A stretch of 64,000 bases of DNA from Roseivirga spongicola (lineage in GTDB: Bacteria; Bacteroidota; Bacteroidia; Cytophagales; Cyclobacteriaceae): positions 1-64,000 of the forward strand of contig NZ_LRPC01000028.1 in NCBI RefSeq assembly GCF_001592965.1, read 5' to 3'. Made by a program: the position numbers and the translations under genes. Below are positions 53,604 through 63,171 of the stretch, in pieces. How positions within the stretch are numbered: the first letter of the stretch is position 1; the number at the start of each line of letters is the position of its first letter. The notes beneath the pieces are model-generated. The model was not told the origin of the DNA. It ran no database searches and saw only the letters and a list, made by a program, of their open reading frames with translations.

Positions 53604-56600
53604 CACACGTTCACTATTTTCCTTCAATTCTTCTATCGGCAAATGCCCACGTTGCAACGGAATTGGCCAAGAAGAGCAAATTGATGTCAACAAGCTGGTC
53701 GCTTTTCCTGAGAAAACCATTAGAGAAGGCGCCCTGGCCACCACTTTGCCCAATGGCTACATTACGTATTCTCAGGTAACTATTGATGTACTCAATCAAG
53801 TTTGCGAAGCCGAGGGTTTTAGTGTTGATGTTCCTTGGAACGATCTCACCGATGCTCAACGCCATGTGATTCTTCACGGTAGTGACAAGATAAAAGTGCC
53901 TTTCGGTAAACACACCTTAGAATCGCGTTTACGGTGGACAGGCATGAAGGCTAAACCCAGGGAAGAAGGCTATTACAAAGGCATTCTTACCATCATGGCT
54001 GATATTTTGAAGCGCGATAGGAACCCGAACATTCTCCGATTTGTGAGCGCAGTTACTTGTCCTGAATGCCATGGGGCAAGACTCAATCAAGATGCGCTGA
54101 GTGTTCGGGTGCAAGACAAAAACATTGCAGAGGTTAGCCGTTTCGAATTGAATGAACTCAAAGCTTGGATAGAAGCAAACAATTGGAACGAAGTCGCCAC
54201 CGAGATAGTACAAAGAATAAAAGCTCAAACCGATTTACTGGCAGATTTAGGGTTGGGGCACCTTACCTTAGACCGACCTTCGGCTTCGCTCAGAGCAAGT
54301 GAAATACAACGAATTCGCGTGGCCAATCAGATTTTAGTGCCGCTTAGCGATGTGCTTTACGTGTTCGATGAACCATCCATTGGTTTGCATTGGCACGAAA
54401 AGCAAAGAATGATTCATCACTTCAAAGAGTTGGTGCGCAAGGGCAATACTGTAATTGTGGTAGAGCATGATTTGGCCACCATTAAAAGTGCAGATCATAT
54501 CATAGAAATAGGTCCTGAAGCGGGAGTGAATGGAGGAGAGCTCATCTTTAACGGAGCTTTGTCTGATTTTCTTCAACAAAAAGATTTGGCAGCAACGAGT
54601 CCTACTTTTAGAGCTTTACAAACGACAACTGATACGGTTTCTACACCAAAATCAACCGAAAAGAAAGCAGCGATAGAACTCATCGGTTGTTCTGAAAGAA
54701 ACCTCAAAAATATTGATGTTAGCTTTCATCTGGGGCAACTCAATGTAGTGAGTGGCCGGTCGGGAGCAGGCAAGTCGAGCTTGGTGAAAGGTACTTTGCT
54801 CAAGGCGGTAGAGCAGCAGTTAGGTGTTTCGGTAGATGGGAAAGTGAAAGTTAACGAACATCGAAACCTAGAAGCCATCAATAAACTGATTTTTATCGAT
54901 CATTCGCCCATCGGAAAAACGCCAAGAAGCAACCCTGCTACTTATTTGGGCTTGTCAGATTATATCCGCGATATATTTGCGCAGTTGCCAGAGTCGAAAG
55001 AAAGGAAATTTACCAAGTCGCGATTTTCATTCAACAATAAAGGTGGACGCTGTGAGACTTGTCAAGGGGCGGGAAAGATTCAGATCGGGATGCACTTTCT
55101 CGGTAATGTAGAGCTTGTTTGCGGAACCTGTAATGGTGATCGGTTTAACCAAGAAACGCTAGAGGTGAAGTACAAAGGCTTATCCATAGCCGATGTGTAT
55201 AGATTGTCGGTGATTGACGCAGTGGCGTTCTTTTCAAAAGACAAAAAAGTACTTGCAGGACTTCAACTGTTAGAAGAAATGGGCTTGGGTTACCTTACTT
55301 TAGGTCAGTCTTCTTCCACCTTGTCTGGTGGCGAAGCCCAGCGAATTAAAATCGCCAATCAACTACAGAAAAAAGATACGGGCGATACGCTTTACGTAAT
55401 CATAGAACCGAGCATTGGCCTGCACCACGATAACATCCATTCGCTCTTGCGTTTGTTCGAAAGAATCAAGCAAAAGGGAAACACCATTGTGTGTATTGAA
55501 CAGAACGAGACGGTGATTGCCCACAGTGATTGGCACATTGAGTTAGGGCCAGAAAGTGGTCAAAAAGGTGGAACCATTCTTTACCAGGGAGTACCACAAC
55601 AAAGCAGAACTAGGGTAAATGTTCAAAAGAGTCAAGCGTCAACCAAAAAGCTTTTAACGAACCAAATTTTCTTGGAAGGAGTAACAACTCATGGTCTTAA
55701 AAATGTAGATGTTCGGGTTCCTAAAAACAAGCTAACGGTAGTAACGGGTCTTTCTGGAAGTGGAAAATCATCGTTGGTTTACGACACGCTTTTTGCCGAG
55801 TCGAATGCCCGATTTACCGAATCACTTTCTACGTACCACAGAAGCTTTTTGCAGCAAAATAGCGAAGCAGAAATCAAATCGTTCAGTGGTTTGGGGCCAG
55901 CCATTGGCATTAACCGAAGAGGTGGCAGCCCATCTAAACGGTCTACGGTGGGAACACAATCTACCATTCACGATGCCTTTCGATTGCTGTACTCACGAAT
56001 TGCCCAACATCAGGGAGAAGTATTCACGGCACAGCATTTCTCTTTCAATCATTATTTGGGAGCTTGCCCAGCTTGCGAAGGCATGGGAATTCAGCTGAAA
56101 TGCGACCCTGAAGCAATTATTGTGAACCCACGTGATTCGGTTTTTGAAGGAGCTGTTTCAACCAACAAAGCTATTGCCTATTATGCCGATGTAGACGGTC
56201 AGTTTATGGCTACGTTGAAAGAAGTTGCGCACCAAAAGTCGTGGAATTTAGAGCAACCGTGGCAGGAACTCGATCCTGAAATTCAAGAAGCCATTCTATA
56301 TGGAACGGGCAACCAAATTTGGGAAACCACTTGGCAGTACAAAACCAAAACAGGAGAGGGCCAGCAAGAAATTAAAGCCCCTTGGAAAGGCTTTTGCCGC
56401 TATATTGACGAAGAATATCAACGCAGGTTGCACAACAAAAAGTTGAGCGATTTTGAAAGTTTAATGCACGAAGTGACTTGCGCTACTTGCCAGGGTAGCC
56501 GACTGAAACCAGAGTTGTTAACTCCCACTTTCTTGGGCAAAAACATACACGAACTTTCATCACTGAGCATCAGTGAATGTTTGTCATTATTGGAAGAAAC

Positions 56601-58002
56601 TTCAGCTTCTAATGATTCTACGGTATGGGCAATTGCTCAGGTGGTGTTGCCATCGGTGAAAGCATCGCTGCAAACGATGATCGATTTAGGGTTGGGTTAC
56701 CTAAACCTCGACAGAGCAGTGAGCACCCTTTCGGGTGGTGAACGTCAGCGAGTAACACTTGCTGGTCAACTTTCTAAGCATCTTTTCGGGGTGATTTACG
56801 TGTTAGACGAACCGACTATTGGGTTAGATGAAGAACAAGTACTCATACTTTCAAAAGCGTTGAAAAAACTGGTGTCCAATGGCAATACTGTGGTGGTGGT
56901 AGAGCATGATCCTGTCTTCATTGGTCAGGCTGATTACTTGATTGAAATGGGACCTGAGGCTGGTCGAAATGGTGGCGAGCTCATTTATCAGGGAACGGTT
57001 GAAGGTGTAAGTAAAGTGAAAGAATCGGTAACAGCTCAACTTTTAAATGAACGAAGAGAGAACGTAAAGAAAAGTGAAAACTCGGCAGGGCAAGCTTTTG
57101 GGGTGAAAGGTGCTTTTGCGCACAATCTAAAGCAGATTAATGTGGACTTTTTCGCTGGGCAAATCACTGCGATTACAGGCGTATCGGGAAGTGGGAAATC
57201 GAGTTTGGTGAAAGAGGTACTTTATCGTTCTTGGGAAAAAGGAAAAGCAATTAATTGTTCGTCAGTATTTGGTTTAGAGCAATTTTCGGAGGTTTTGATG
57301 ATTACTCAAGAAGGCTTGACTGTCAACAGATTAACTACTCCTGTTTCGTATACAGGAATCTTAGATGAGCTAAAAGCTATTTATGCCAAAACCGAATCGG
57401 CCAATGCGGGTGGGTGGAAACGAGCTGACTTTTCTTACCAGAGTAAGCGAGGTAAGTGCCCCACCTGTGCAGGTTATGGAATGCTCAAAACCACCATGGA
57501 TTTTATGAGCGATATCTGGCTAACCTGCGATACTTGCCAAGGTACACGCTATAACCAAGAGATTTTAGAAGTCACCTTTCAAGGCAAGTCTATAGGTGAG
57601 GTTTTACAGCTAACAGTGCAAGAAGCGGTTGACTTTTTCCAGAGCAGTACCCTTGTAGGTAGCCTGAACATTTTGAAGAATGTGGGCTTAGGACATCTGA
57701 TTTTGGGGCAGTCGGGTAATACTTTGTCGGGAGGTGAGTCGCAACGATTAAAGCTGGCCAACTCTATGATAATTGGCAAGAGCAAGAAAGGAGAGAAGGG
57801 CGCTACGCTTTACCTATTTGATGAACCAAGCACAGGATTACATTATTTCGATATTCTTCAACTAAATGAGGTGTTTCAGTTATTGATTGACCAAGGAGAT
57901 ACCATCATTTTCATTGAGCATAATAAAACCATGATTGCCTCTGCCGATAGAGTAATTAAACTTGGCCCAGCGAGCGGTGAACGAGGAGGAGAGTTGGTGT
58001 GA
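53218..58002 (+). CDS. Tandem-fused UvrA2-like ABC ATPase (four ABC modules)
   Basis: 1594 residues, about twice a UvrA2. Unit 1 (~1-800): Walker [10 protein letters not shown] (~36), zinc Cys pairs CPRCNG and CPECHG, signature reading SLRASEIQR (~357, degenerate), Walker B YVFDEPS; second module Walker A GRSGAGKSS (~512), zinc CETCQG/CGTCNG, signature LSGGEAQR, Walker B YVIIEPS (Asp lost, ~728). Unit 2 (~810-1594): [60 protein letters not shown], all intact. The ~320-residue gap from Walker A to signature is short, consistent with no UvrB-binding domain. Fused UvrA is known from Chlamydia. Role: DNA damage or drug-adduct tolerance, by family. Confidence 0.9.
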   Translation: MQESSQPAILIKGAKANNLKDISLKIPHNQLIVVTGISGSGKSSLVFDIIAQEGQRRYFETLPSFARKFMGKLNRPEVDEIEGLSPVIAIGQRTSGSHARSTVGTLTDIHDLLRLLFARTGETQRNIKPTRSLFSFNSSIGKCPRCNGIGQEEQIDVNKLVAFPEKTIREGALATTLPNGYITYSQVTIDVLNQVCEAEGFSVDVPWNDLTDAQRHVILHGSDKIKVPFGKHTLESRLRWTGMKAKPREEGYYKGILTIMADILKRDRNPNILRFVSAVTCPECHGARLNQDALSVRVQDKNIAEVSRFELNELKAWIEANNWNEVATEIVQRIKAQTDLLADLGLGHLTLDRPSASLRASEIQRIRVANQILVPLSDVLYVFDEPSIGLHWHEKQRMIHHFKELVRKGNTVIVVEHDLATIKSADHIIEIGPEAGVNGGELIFNGALSDFLQQKDLAATSPTFRALQTTTDTVSTPKSTEKKAAIELIGCSERNLKNIDVSFHLGQLNVVSGRSGAGKSSLVKGTLLKAVEQQLGVSVDGKVKVNEHRNLEAINKLIFIDHSPIGKTPRSNPATYLGLSDYIRDIFAQLPESKERKFTKSRFSFNNKGGRCETCQGAGKIQIGMHFLGNVELVCGTCNGDRFNQETLEVKYKGLSIADVYRLSVIDAVAFFSKDKKVLAGLQLLEEMGLGYLTLGQSSSTLSGGEAQRIKIANQLQKKDTGDTLYVIIEPSIGLHHDNIHSLLRLFERIKQKGNTIVCIEQNETVIAHSDWHIELGPESGQKGGTILYQGVPQQSRTRVNVQKSQASTKKLLTNQIFLEGVTTHGLKNVDVRVPKNKLTVVTGLSGSGKSSLVYDTLFAESNARFTESLSTYHRSFLQQNSEAEIKSFSGLGPAIGINRRGGSPSKRSTVGTQSTIHDAFRLLYSRIAQHQGEVFTAQHFSFNHYLGACPACEGMGIQLKCDPEAIIVNPRDSVFEGAVSTNKAIAYYADVDGQFMATLKEVAHQKSWNLEQPWQELDPEIQEAILYGTGNQIWETTWQYKTKTGEGQQEIKAPWKGFCRYIDEEYQRRLHNKKLSDFESLMHEVTCATCQGSRLKPELLTPTFLGKNIHELSSLSISECLSLLEETSASNDSTVWAIAQVVLPSVKASLQTMIDLGLGYLNLDRAVSTLSGGERQRVTLAGQLSKHLFGVIYVLDEPTIGLDEEQVLILSKALKKLVSNGNTVVVVEHDPVFIGQADYLIEMGPEAGRNGGELIYQGTVEGVSKVKESVTAQLLNERRENVKKSENSAGQAFGVKGAFAHNLKQINVDFFAGQITAITGVSGSGKSSLVKEVLYRSWEKGKAINCSSVFGLEQFSEVLMITQEGLTVNRLTTPVSYTGILDELKAIYAKTESANAGGWKRADFSYQSKRGKCPTCAGYGMLKTTMDFMSDIWLTCDTCQGTRYNQEILEVTFQGKSIGEVLQLTVQEAVDFFQSSTLVGSLNILKNVGLGHLILGQSGNTLSGGESQRLKLANSMIIGKSKKGEKGATLYLFDEPSTGLHYFDILQLNEVFQLLIDQGDTIIFIEHNKTMIASADRVIKLGPASGERGGELV

Positions 58003-58480
58003 TGGAATAATATAGGTGAAGAGTTCATTGGTGGCAACACCAACGAAGGTGCAGGGTAAACCGAAAAACGGAAAACAGTGTAGTAACCTAGCCACTCAAC
58101 TTTTCACCATGACCACCTCGAGAGGCCTAAGAATTGAATTGGTGATTGGGTCTTAGAGGTCATTGCGAGGAGCAGAATGAACGTAGTGAAATTTTGGAAC
58201 GTGGCAATCTGTCTGTTCTGAGCAGTAGATCTTCTAACAGAAAGATTGCTTCGCCATAAAACCTTGCCCCACCTCGAATTATCGGGGTCTCGGTGACACT
58301 GGTTTTAATTCTCGCGATGACGGTTTAAATGGGCTTTTTGTGGTTTATGATGATCAACTTCTGTCACAGTATCCAACGACCAATTTTCTATTGTCGAATG
58401 ACTAATTCACTAATTCTCCTGATTTAACAACGACCAGTGTCTCGTAAGAGTAAAAGAATTTGAAAGCATGCAGCGAAAGC
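58003..58480. repeat. Intergenic mosaic repeat region
   Basis: 58159-58325 is a GTCATTGCGAG...CTCGCGATGACGG element with internal AAGATTGCTTCGCCAT and CGAATTATCGGGGTCTCGG words; a related element lies at 62958-63085. 58016-58156 contains an open frame shifted from uvrA that may be a decayed C-terminus. No gene supported. Confidence 0.65.
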
Positions 58481-59566
58481 TTAGCTGTCTTGATGAGGTA
58501 TGCTGAAGTAAAAGGTACTACCCTCATCAGGAATGGATTCTACCCCCAACTCACCATTATGTAATTCGACAATTTTCTTGCAATGGGCGAGTCCAATGCC
58601 CGTGCCTTCATAATTATCTTGATCGTGAAGTCTTTGAAAGACACCAAAGATTTTTTCTTGATGCTTTTCTGCTATACCTATGCCATTGTCTTTAATAAAG
58701 ATTGTCCATCCGTTCTCCTCTTTAGCATATATTTCGATTTCAGGATTACGGCCAGGTTTGTTGAATTTCAATGCGTTACCAATTAAGTTCTGAAGAAGCA
58801 TACGAAGTTCCGTTTCATAGCCCTTTATTGTGGGCAAATCACCAATCTTAATAGAGGCCTTAGTATCATTTATTCGCTCGGCTAGATCTTGTTGAATAAT
58901 CTCAACTAGTTTCCCGAGGTCTACCATGGCCATTTCCTTTGTTTCTCCAATTCTACTAAAGTCTAGAATATCGGTGATCAATTTATCCATGCGCAAGGCA
59001 GCTTCAGAGATAAAGCCAAACATAGCTTTGGTTTGCTCGTCTAACTGGTTTTGATGCTGCCCTTTTAGAAGGTCGATAAAACTCGTGATTGTTCTGAGTG
59101 GAGCCTTTAAATCGTGCGAAACGATATACGCAAACTGATTAAGCTCCTTGTTTTTGAGCTGTAATTGGTTCTTGGTTTGTTCAAGTTCCGTTACGTTTCG
59201 GAGCATTACATACACATAATTGTCTGCAATGTGGTGTACAGAACACTCATAGGTACCAGCAACCATATGATTCGAGTATTCTACCAGACCCAAATTAATA
59301 CTGCCTCCTTCCTTGGCTATTTTTCTATAAGTTTCAATCACAAAAAGTCCGCCTTCATGTTCATAGGCCTCTGGAGCTACTTCATGAATCTTCTTACCAA
59401 AAACTTCTTCCTTGGTTTTCCTCATCTCATAAAGCACCACCTTGTTCATAAAAACATAGCGTATGCTCTTGTTGTCATCAAGGTCTTCTACCCGAAAAAC
59501 ACCGATGCCTATGGGTAAGTCGTCAAGAGTCTTAAAAAGTATATCTGCACTTAAAAAATCGTTCAT
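58481..59566 (-). CDS. Soluble PAS-domain sensor histidine kinase
   Basis: 361 residues, no membrane segment or signal peptide. Residues ~8-130 form a PAS domain (LPIGIGVFRVEDLDDNKSIRYVF...VYVMLRNVTELEQ), a short coiled coil, HisKA with FAYIVSHDLKAPLRTI (phospho-His), then HATPase: LIGNALKFN (N box), DNGIGI (G1), FQRLH (F), GTGIGLAHCKKI (G2). Bacteriophytochrome-like kinase core. No response regulator is adjacent, so the partner is encoded elsewhere. Intracellular signal unknown. Confidence 0.92.
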   Translation of the reverse strand: MNDFLSADILFKTLDDLPIGIGVFRVEDLDDNKSIRYVFMNKVVLYEMRKTKEEVFGKKIHEVAPEAYEHEGGLFVIETYRKIAKEGGSINLGLVEYSNHMVAGTYECSVHHIADNYVYVMLRNVTELEQTKNQLQLKNKELNQFAYIVSHDLKAPLRTITSFIDLLKGQHQNQLDEQTKAMFGFISEAALRMDKLITDILDFSRIGETKEMAMVDLGKLVEIIQQDLAERINDTKASIKIGDLPTIKGYETELRMLLQNLIGNALKFNKPGRNPEIEIYAKEENGWTIFIKDNGIGIAEKHQEKIFGVFQRLHDQDNYEGTGIGLAHCKKIVELHNGELGVESIPDEGSTFYFSIPHQDS

Positions 59567-59936
59567 GAATTGAAGCGTTATAGCAATTGAAACTACATTA
59601 ATTTATGGATAAACTAGCTTGAAATCAACTATTCAAACACTAGCTGCCAATTAAAAAAAGAACTTAGTGGAGATATCAGGATGAAGGCGGAGTAGATAAT
59701 CGACTTCATCTAATTCTAGTTTATGACTAACTAATTCTCAACCAATCACATAGCAGTAATCAATAAATTCACTGGCAGACCTCTCCGACATGAGGCATCT
59801 GGGTGGTCGAGGAGGAAAGGTGAGGTCAGGGTGTTACACTGAGTGCTGATTAACTAATAACCATTTCCCGAGCACAGAGCACCAATTCCCAACTTTTGAC
59901 TAATGACCATTGTCCAATGACAAATCAACCAGTCAT
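59567..59936. other. Intergenic region with A/C-rich tract
   Basis: 59830-59935 is made of GAGCACAGAGCACCAATTCCC- and GACCATTGTCCAATGAC-like words, similar to 63775-63875. Nothing coding. Confidence 0.5.
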
Positions 59937-59938
59937 TT

Positions 59939-59985
59939 TACGTCAATTGCCGTATTGAACCACTTTCTGCCTGAAGATAAGTTTG
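59939..59985 (+). promoter_or_regulatory. Promoter with 16-bp near-palindromic operator
   Basis: Operator TACGTCAATTGCCGTA at 59939-59954, then -33 TTG at 59955-59957, exactly 20 bp, then -7 box TAAGTTTG at 59978-59985. Expected start near 59992, 18 bp before the lipoprotein ATG. The same arrangement is at 63880-63926. Confidence 0.8.
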
Positions 59986-60009
59986 TGATGTACAAACCTT
60001 CATGCTTTT

Positions 60010-61839
60010 ATGCATCTCAAAAACCAAACTTTTTTACTGCTATTTGCTTTGTTAGCAGCTTTTGCCTGCGATCCCAAAGAAGACATTGACCCTGCTATTG
60101 AGGCTGCAGGGAACATGAAATTTACGCAGTTAATGCCAACAACAGCCTATGCCACGGCATCGTCCATCATGGTCAGTCCGAATGAAAAGTACATGATCTT
60201 TTTTGGTGCACATAAGCCGTTCTACTCCAAAGATGGTGGACAAACGGTTGAAGAACTTTTCGTTTACGGTAATGCGGATAATACACCAATCAACATCAGC
60301 AATGATGGCCTCTTTGTTTATGGTGGAGGCGTTTACGATCTCGATAATATCCGTTCTGGTTCAGCAGCTATTCATTATGCCACTGGGGTAACTGATTCAG
60401 GCAAACTGGTCTACATTCAAAACGATGGTGCTAACGGCAAGACTTTCTTTATCGATGATAATGGAACCTATGTGAGTACTGGAGTTCGCTTGGAGATGGA
60501 CGAAGACTTCTATCTCGGTACTTGGGGAGAGAAAATGGGCTTCTTCGATTGGAGAAATAAGGTCATCGCTGAATTCGATGTAAGCACGCAAACCTACACG
60601 CAGACCACCCTTGCGAATATGGATTATAAGCGACTTTATGGTTTGGGAAACAGTCGAAACAAAGTGAAAACGGCTTACAGCTACGGTTATTTCGCTTACG
60701 CCAAAGAAGGAGGTATTATCATCATCACTCCAGAAAAGGAAATCCGCTATTACGAGTACCCAGAAGACTATCGTATTTATCGAAATACCGAAGGAGGAAT
60801 GAAGCTTTATAAAGATAAGGCCTATGTAAATATCTACGATCGCTGGGGGGAAAGTAAAATGCATTTGGCTACGGGCAATTCAATTGAGCCAGTAGACAAT
60901 GTTTCGGCCATTGCATTCGGAGAAGAAAGTGTCTTCACCCAAGGCTTTTTAGAAGGCGGAGACCGTTTTAGGGGAGGAATCATAAAAACAGTAAACGGTC
61001 AGCAGGAATACTTGCCATTAGATATGGGTTACGAATACCCAGCTGGCTACATGTTTGGGAAAACATACCTGATTGGTGAATATGCTTATGCCGAAGACAA
61101 AGTATTCAATAGGAATAGCGAGGCATATGCAACTTCGCCTATCGGCAATATCACAAGCATATTGCATGATGAAGGCCGAACCATAGTTTATACAGCAACA
61201 GGAACTTACACCAGTTCCAATGGCAAGGACTGGAGCTTAGAATCTACCGATCCGCTAGCTCCTGAGTTAGTGACCAAGGGCGCTGATGGCGTTTACCATG
61301 CATTAACTGTTCAACCCAAAAGTTACCAGTCACCCGGTGGTGGCCCGATAACAAGATCTGTCGATATGACTGCCTATACTTCCAACGATGGCATCAACTG
61401 GACAGAAGTTTCTGGCTCTTCCACCAATAAGGCGGGGAGAGGTCCACGATTAATTGCCTCAGATGGTGTGGTATACATGCGAGACACCAACCCTGGAGTA
61501 AATAGTGTGGCTTACTTCAGCGAAGATTATGGTGTTACTTGGGTGTCATTTATCAATGGAGTGAATGCCCTAACAGGAGAAGATGTTCCTGAAGGATTCA
61601 AAACGGGTCACTATGAATTAAGCACTGGAAAGTTCGTGTCCATTGTATTTGAATTCGGTGGAGAAATGATGATTTCTGTTTGCGATTCTTCAACTAGCGG
61701 ATGCACAGAACAAGTACTCGAAGTAAGCTTTGACGCTGCCGATATGCACACTCATGATGAGGAAATTACCCTCACGGCTAGCGATGAACTCGTGTTCAAT
61801 ACCCTAGAAGGAATTTACATTTCTAACCCCCTAAAATAA
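60010..61839 (+). CDS. Large lipoprotein with BNR/sialidase-like propeller repeats
   Basis: 609 residues; lipobox LLAAFAC gives Cys20. Asp-box-like motifs SKDGGQT, SSNGKDWS, SNDGINWT and SEDYGVTW indicate a BNR-type beta-propeller. No sialidase catalytic Arg triad or RIP motif was recognised. Probably surface-exposed or periplasmic binding protein. Followed after 4 bp by a membrane protein gene, and controlled by the promoter just upstream, which it shares in sequence with the gene at 63954. Confidence 0.75.
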   Translation: MHLKNQTFLLLFALLAAFACDPKEDIDPAIEAAGNMKFTQLMPTTAYATASSIMVSPNEKYMIFFGAHKPFYSKDGGQTVEELFVYGNADNTPINISNDGLFVYGGGVYDLDNIRSGSAAIHYATGVTDSGKLVYIQNDGANGKTFFIDDNGTYVSTGVRLEMDEDFYLGTWGEKMGFFDWRNKVIAEFDVSTQTYTQTTLANMDYKRLYGLGNSRNKVKTAYSYGYFAYAKEGGIIIITPEKEIRYYEYPEDYRIYRNTEGGMKLYKDKAYVNIYDRWGESKMHLATGNSIEPVDNVSAIAFGEESVFTQGFLEGGDRFRGGIIKTVNGQQEYLPLDMGYEYPAGYMFGKTYLIGEYAYAEDKVFNRNSEAYATSPIGNITSILHDEGRTIVYTATGTYTSSNGKDWSLESTDPLAPELVTKGADGVYHALTVQPKSYQSPGGGPITRSVDMTAYTSNDGINWTEVSGSSTNKAGRGPRLIASDGVVYMRDTNPGVNSVAYFSEDYGVTWVSFINGVNALTGEDVPEGFKTGHYELSTGKFVSIVFEFGGEMMISVCDSSTSGCTEQVLEVSFDAADMHTHDEEITLTASDELVFNTLEGIYISNPLK

Positions 61840-61843
61840 AACC

Positions 61844-62863
61844 ATGCAACAATTACCATTAGAAGCGGCCGACATTAAAAAACTTAGGCTCAGGCTACTA
61901 CCATTTTTTGCCTTTGCGGGCTTCTCAGGATTGATTTTTGCCTTTATTGGCTTCTCAGTTTTAGGGAATTTTAATGACCCAATGGCCTTTGATGATATTG
62001 CTGTTTATGTCTTTATCGGCTTTGGCGTCATTTTTTTTAGCGTGATCGGTTATATGATTTGGGCAGTTTTTGCTGACCTGAAAAGAGGGGTGAAACACCG
62101 CATCAGTGGCATGGTAACCAACAAAAGACTGAATGTACATCACAGCCAGACGCATCATCATAATACAAGCAGAAACCATAGCAGTAAAACTACCAGACAC
62201 TACTATTTATATATAGATGATGAAGAGCATTCGGTAGATTTTAAGCACTATAATAAGGCTAAAGTGGGCATGCATATAGTGCTGGACAAGGCTCCAAAAT
62301 CTAAGATGACTTTAGCTATGGAGCTTACCGGTCAGGAGGTGGTAGACCAAGAGGCGCACAAGCTGGAAGGCGAAACCAATGACAAGTTTCTTCAAACTAC
62401 TTTTCCAGATGTAAAACTGACTCCGAAAGATGAAGAGGTGCTCAAGAACATTTTCAAAAGTCAGCAGAAGGCGCGTTATGTATGGTTGGTGCCTACTTTG
62501 ATTATGTTAGTCACCTTCTTAGCCAATGGTTTGGAAGGTCTTTTGATTCTTTTCTTTCCAGTGGTAATCATTCCGGCTTATCAGTTATTCAAGATCATTC
62601 GGTCGTACAGAACCTACCAAATGAGTAAGCGCTATGGCTTTAAGCGTGGCATACCTACCATTATTGAAGACAAGACAACCTTCACTTCTAATCGTTCCAA
62701 AAGTGCTCAAAGACTGAAGACAACCATTGGCGTTATCACGGTAGAATCCGTTACTTTCGACCAGCTACAAGTAGGAGATAGGCTAGTGGTTTTTAAACCG
62801 CAATACGGCAAGCAACCCCTCAGTATTATGACCATGGATCAGCAGGAGTATTATTTGTACTAA
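61844..62863 (+). CDS. Membrane protein with histidine-rich loop, unknown function
   Basis: 339 residues. Two N-terminal transmembrane helices (LLPFFAFAGFSGLIFAFIGF, VYVFIGFGVIFFSVIGYMIW), a soluble part with a His-rich stretch (HHSQTHHHNTSRNHSS), two more helices (YVWLVPTLIMLVTFLA, LLILFFPVVIIPAYQLF) and a C-terminal soluble beta-type tail (ITVESVTFDQLQVGDRLVVF) reminiscent of OB-fold tails. The His-rich loop could bind metal. Translationally linked to the lipoprotein 4 bp upstream. No family name assigned. Confidence 0.75.
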   Translation: MQQLPLEAADIKKLRLRLLPFFAFAGFSGLIFAFIGFSVLGNFNDPMAFDDIAVYVFIGFGVIFFSVIGYMIWAVFADLKRGVKHRISGMVTNKRLNVHHSQTHHHNTSRNHSSKTTRHYYLYIDDEEHSVDFKHYNKAKVGMHIVLDKAPKSKMTLAMELTGQEVVDQEAHKLEGETNDKFLQTTFPDVKLTPKDEEVLKNIFKSQQKARYVWLVPTLIMLVTFLANGLEGLLILFFPVVIIPAYQLFKIIRSYRTYQMSKRYGFKRGIPTIIEDKTTFTSNRSKSAQRLKTTIGVITVESVTFDQLQVGDRLVVFKPQYGKQPLSIMTMDQQEYYLY

Positions 62864-63171
62864 TGAGCTGGTTGATTCGTCATTTGTCAGTGGTCATTAG
62901 TTAGCGGTATGTAGAATAATGAGCTGTTGGAGTAGACTGAAAAGCCTTTTCAAACCGTCATTGCGAGAAATGAAACCTGTGCCCCCGAGACCCCGATACC
63001 TCGGGGCGGGGCAAGGTTTCATGACGAAGCAATCTATTCGTTAGAAGGCTTACTGCTCAGAATAGATGAGCCTGCCTGTCGCAGGGAAGTTGCCATGTAA
63101 TAAGATTTCTTAAATGGCTAGTATCTATTTCAAACTATCCAGCTAGGTGGGGAGACGATTAAAGCCAGTAT
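62864..63171. repeat. Intergenic GTCATTGCGAG-type repeat element
   Basis: 62958-63085 has CGTCATTGCGAGAAATGAAACC, CCGATACCTCGGGGCGGGG and ATGACGAAGCAATCTATTC words, related to 58159-58325. A member of dispersed mosaic repeats. No gene. Confidence 0.65.

Noticed and set aside
55760-56098. 112-codon frame inside the double UvrA
   Set aside because: Shadow frame of the UvrA coding sequence in another phase.
60010-61839. Active sialidase
   Set aside because: Asp-box-like motifs are present, but no catalytic Arg triad or FRIP motif was found.
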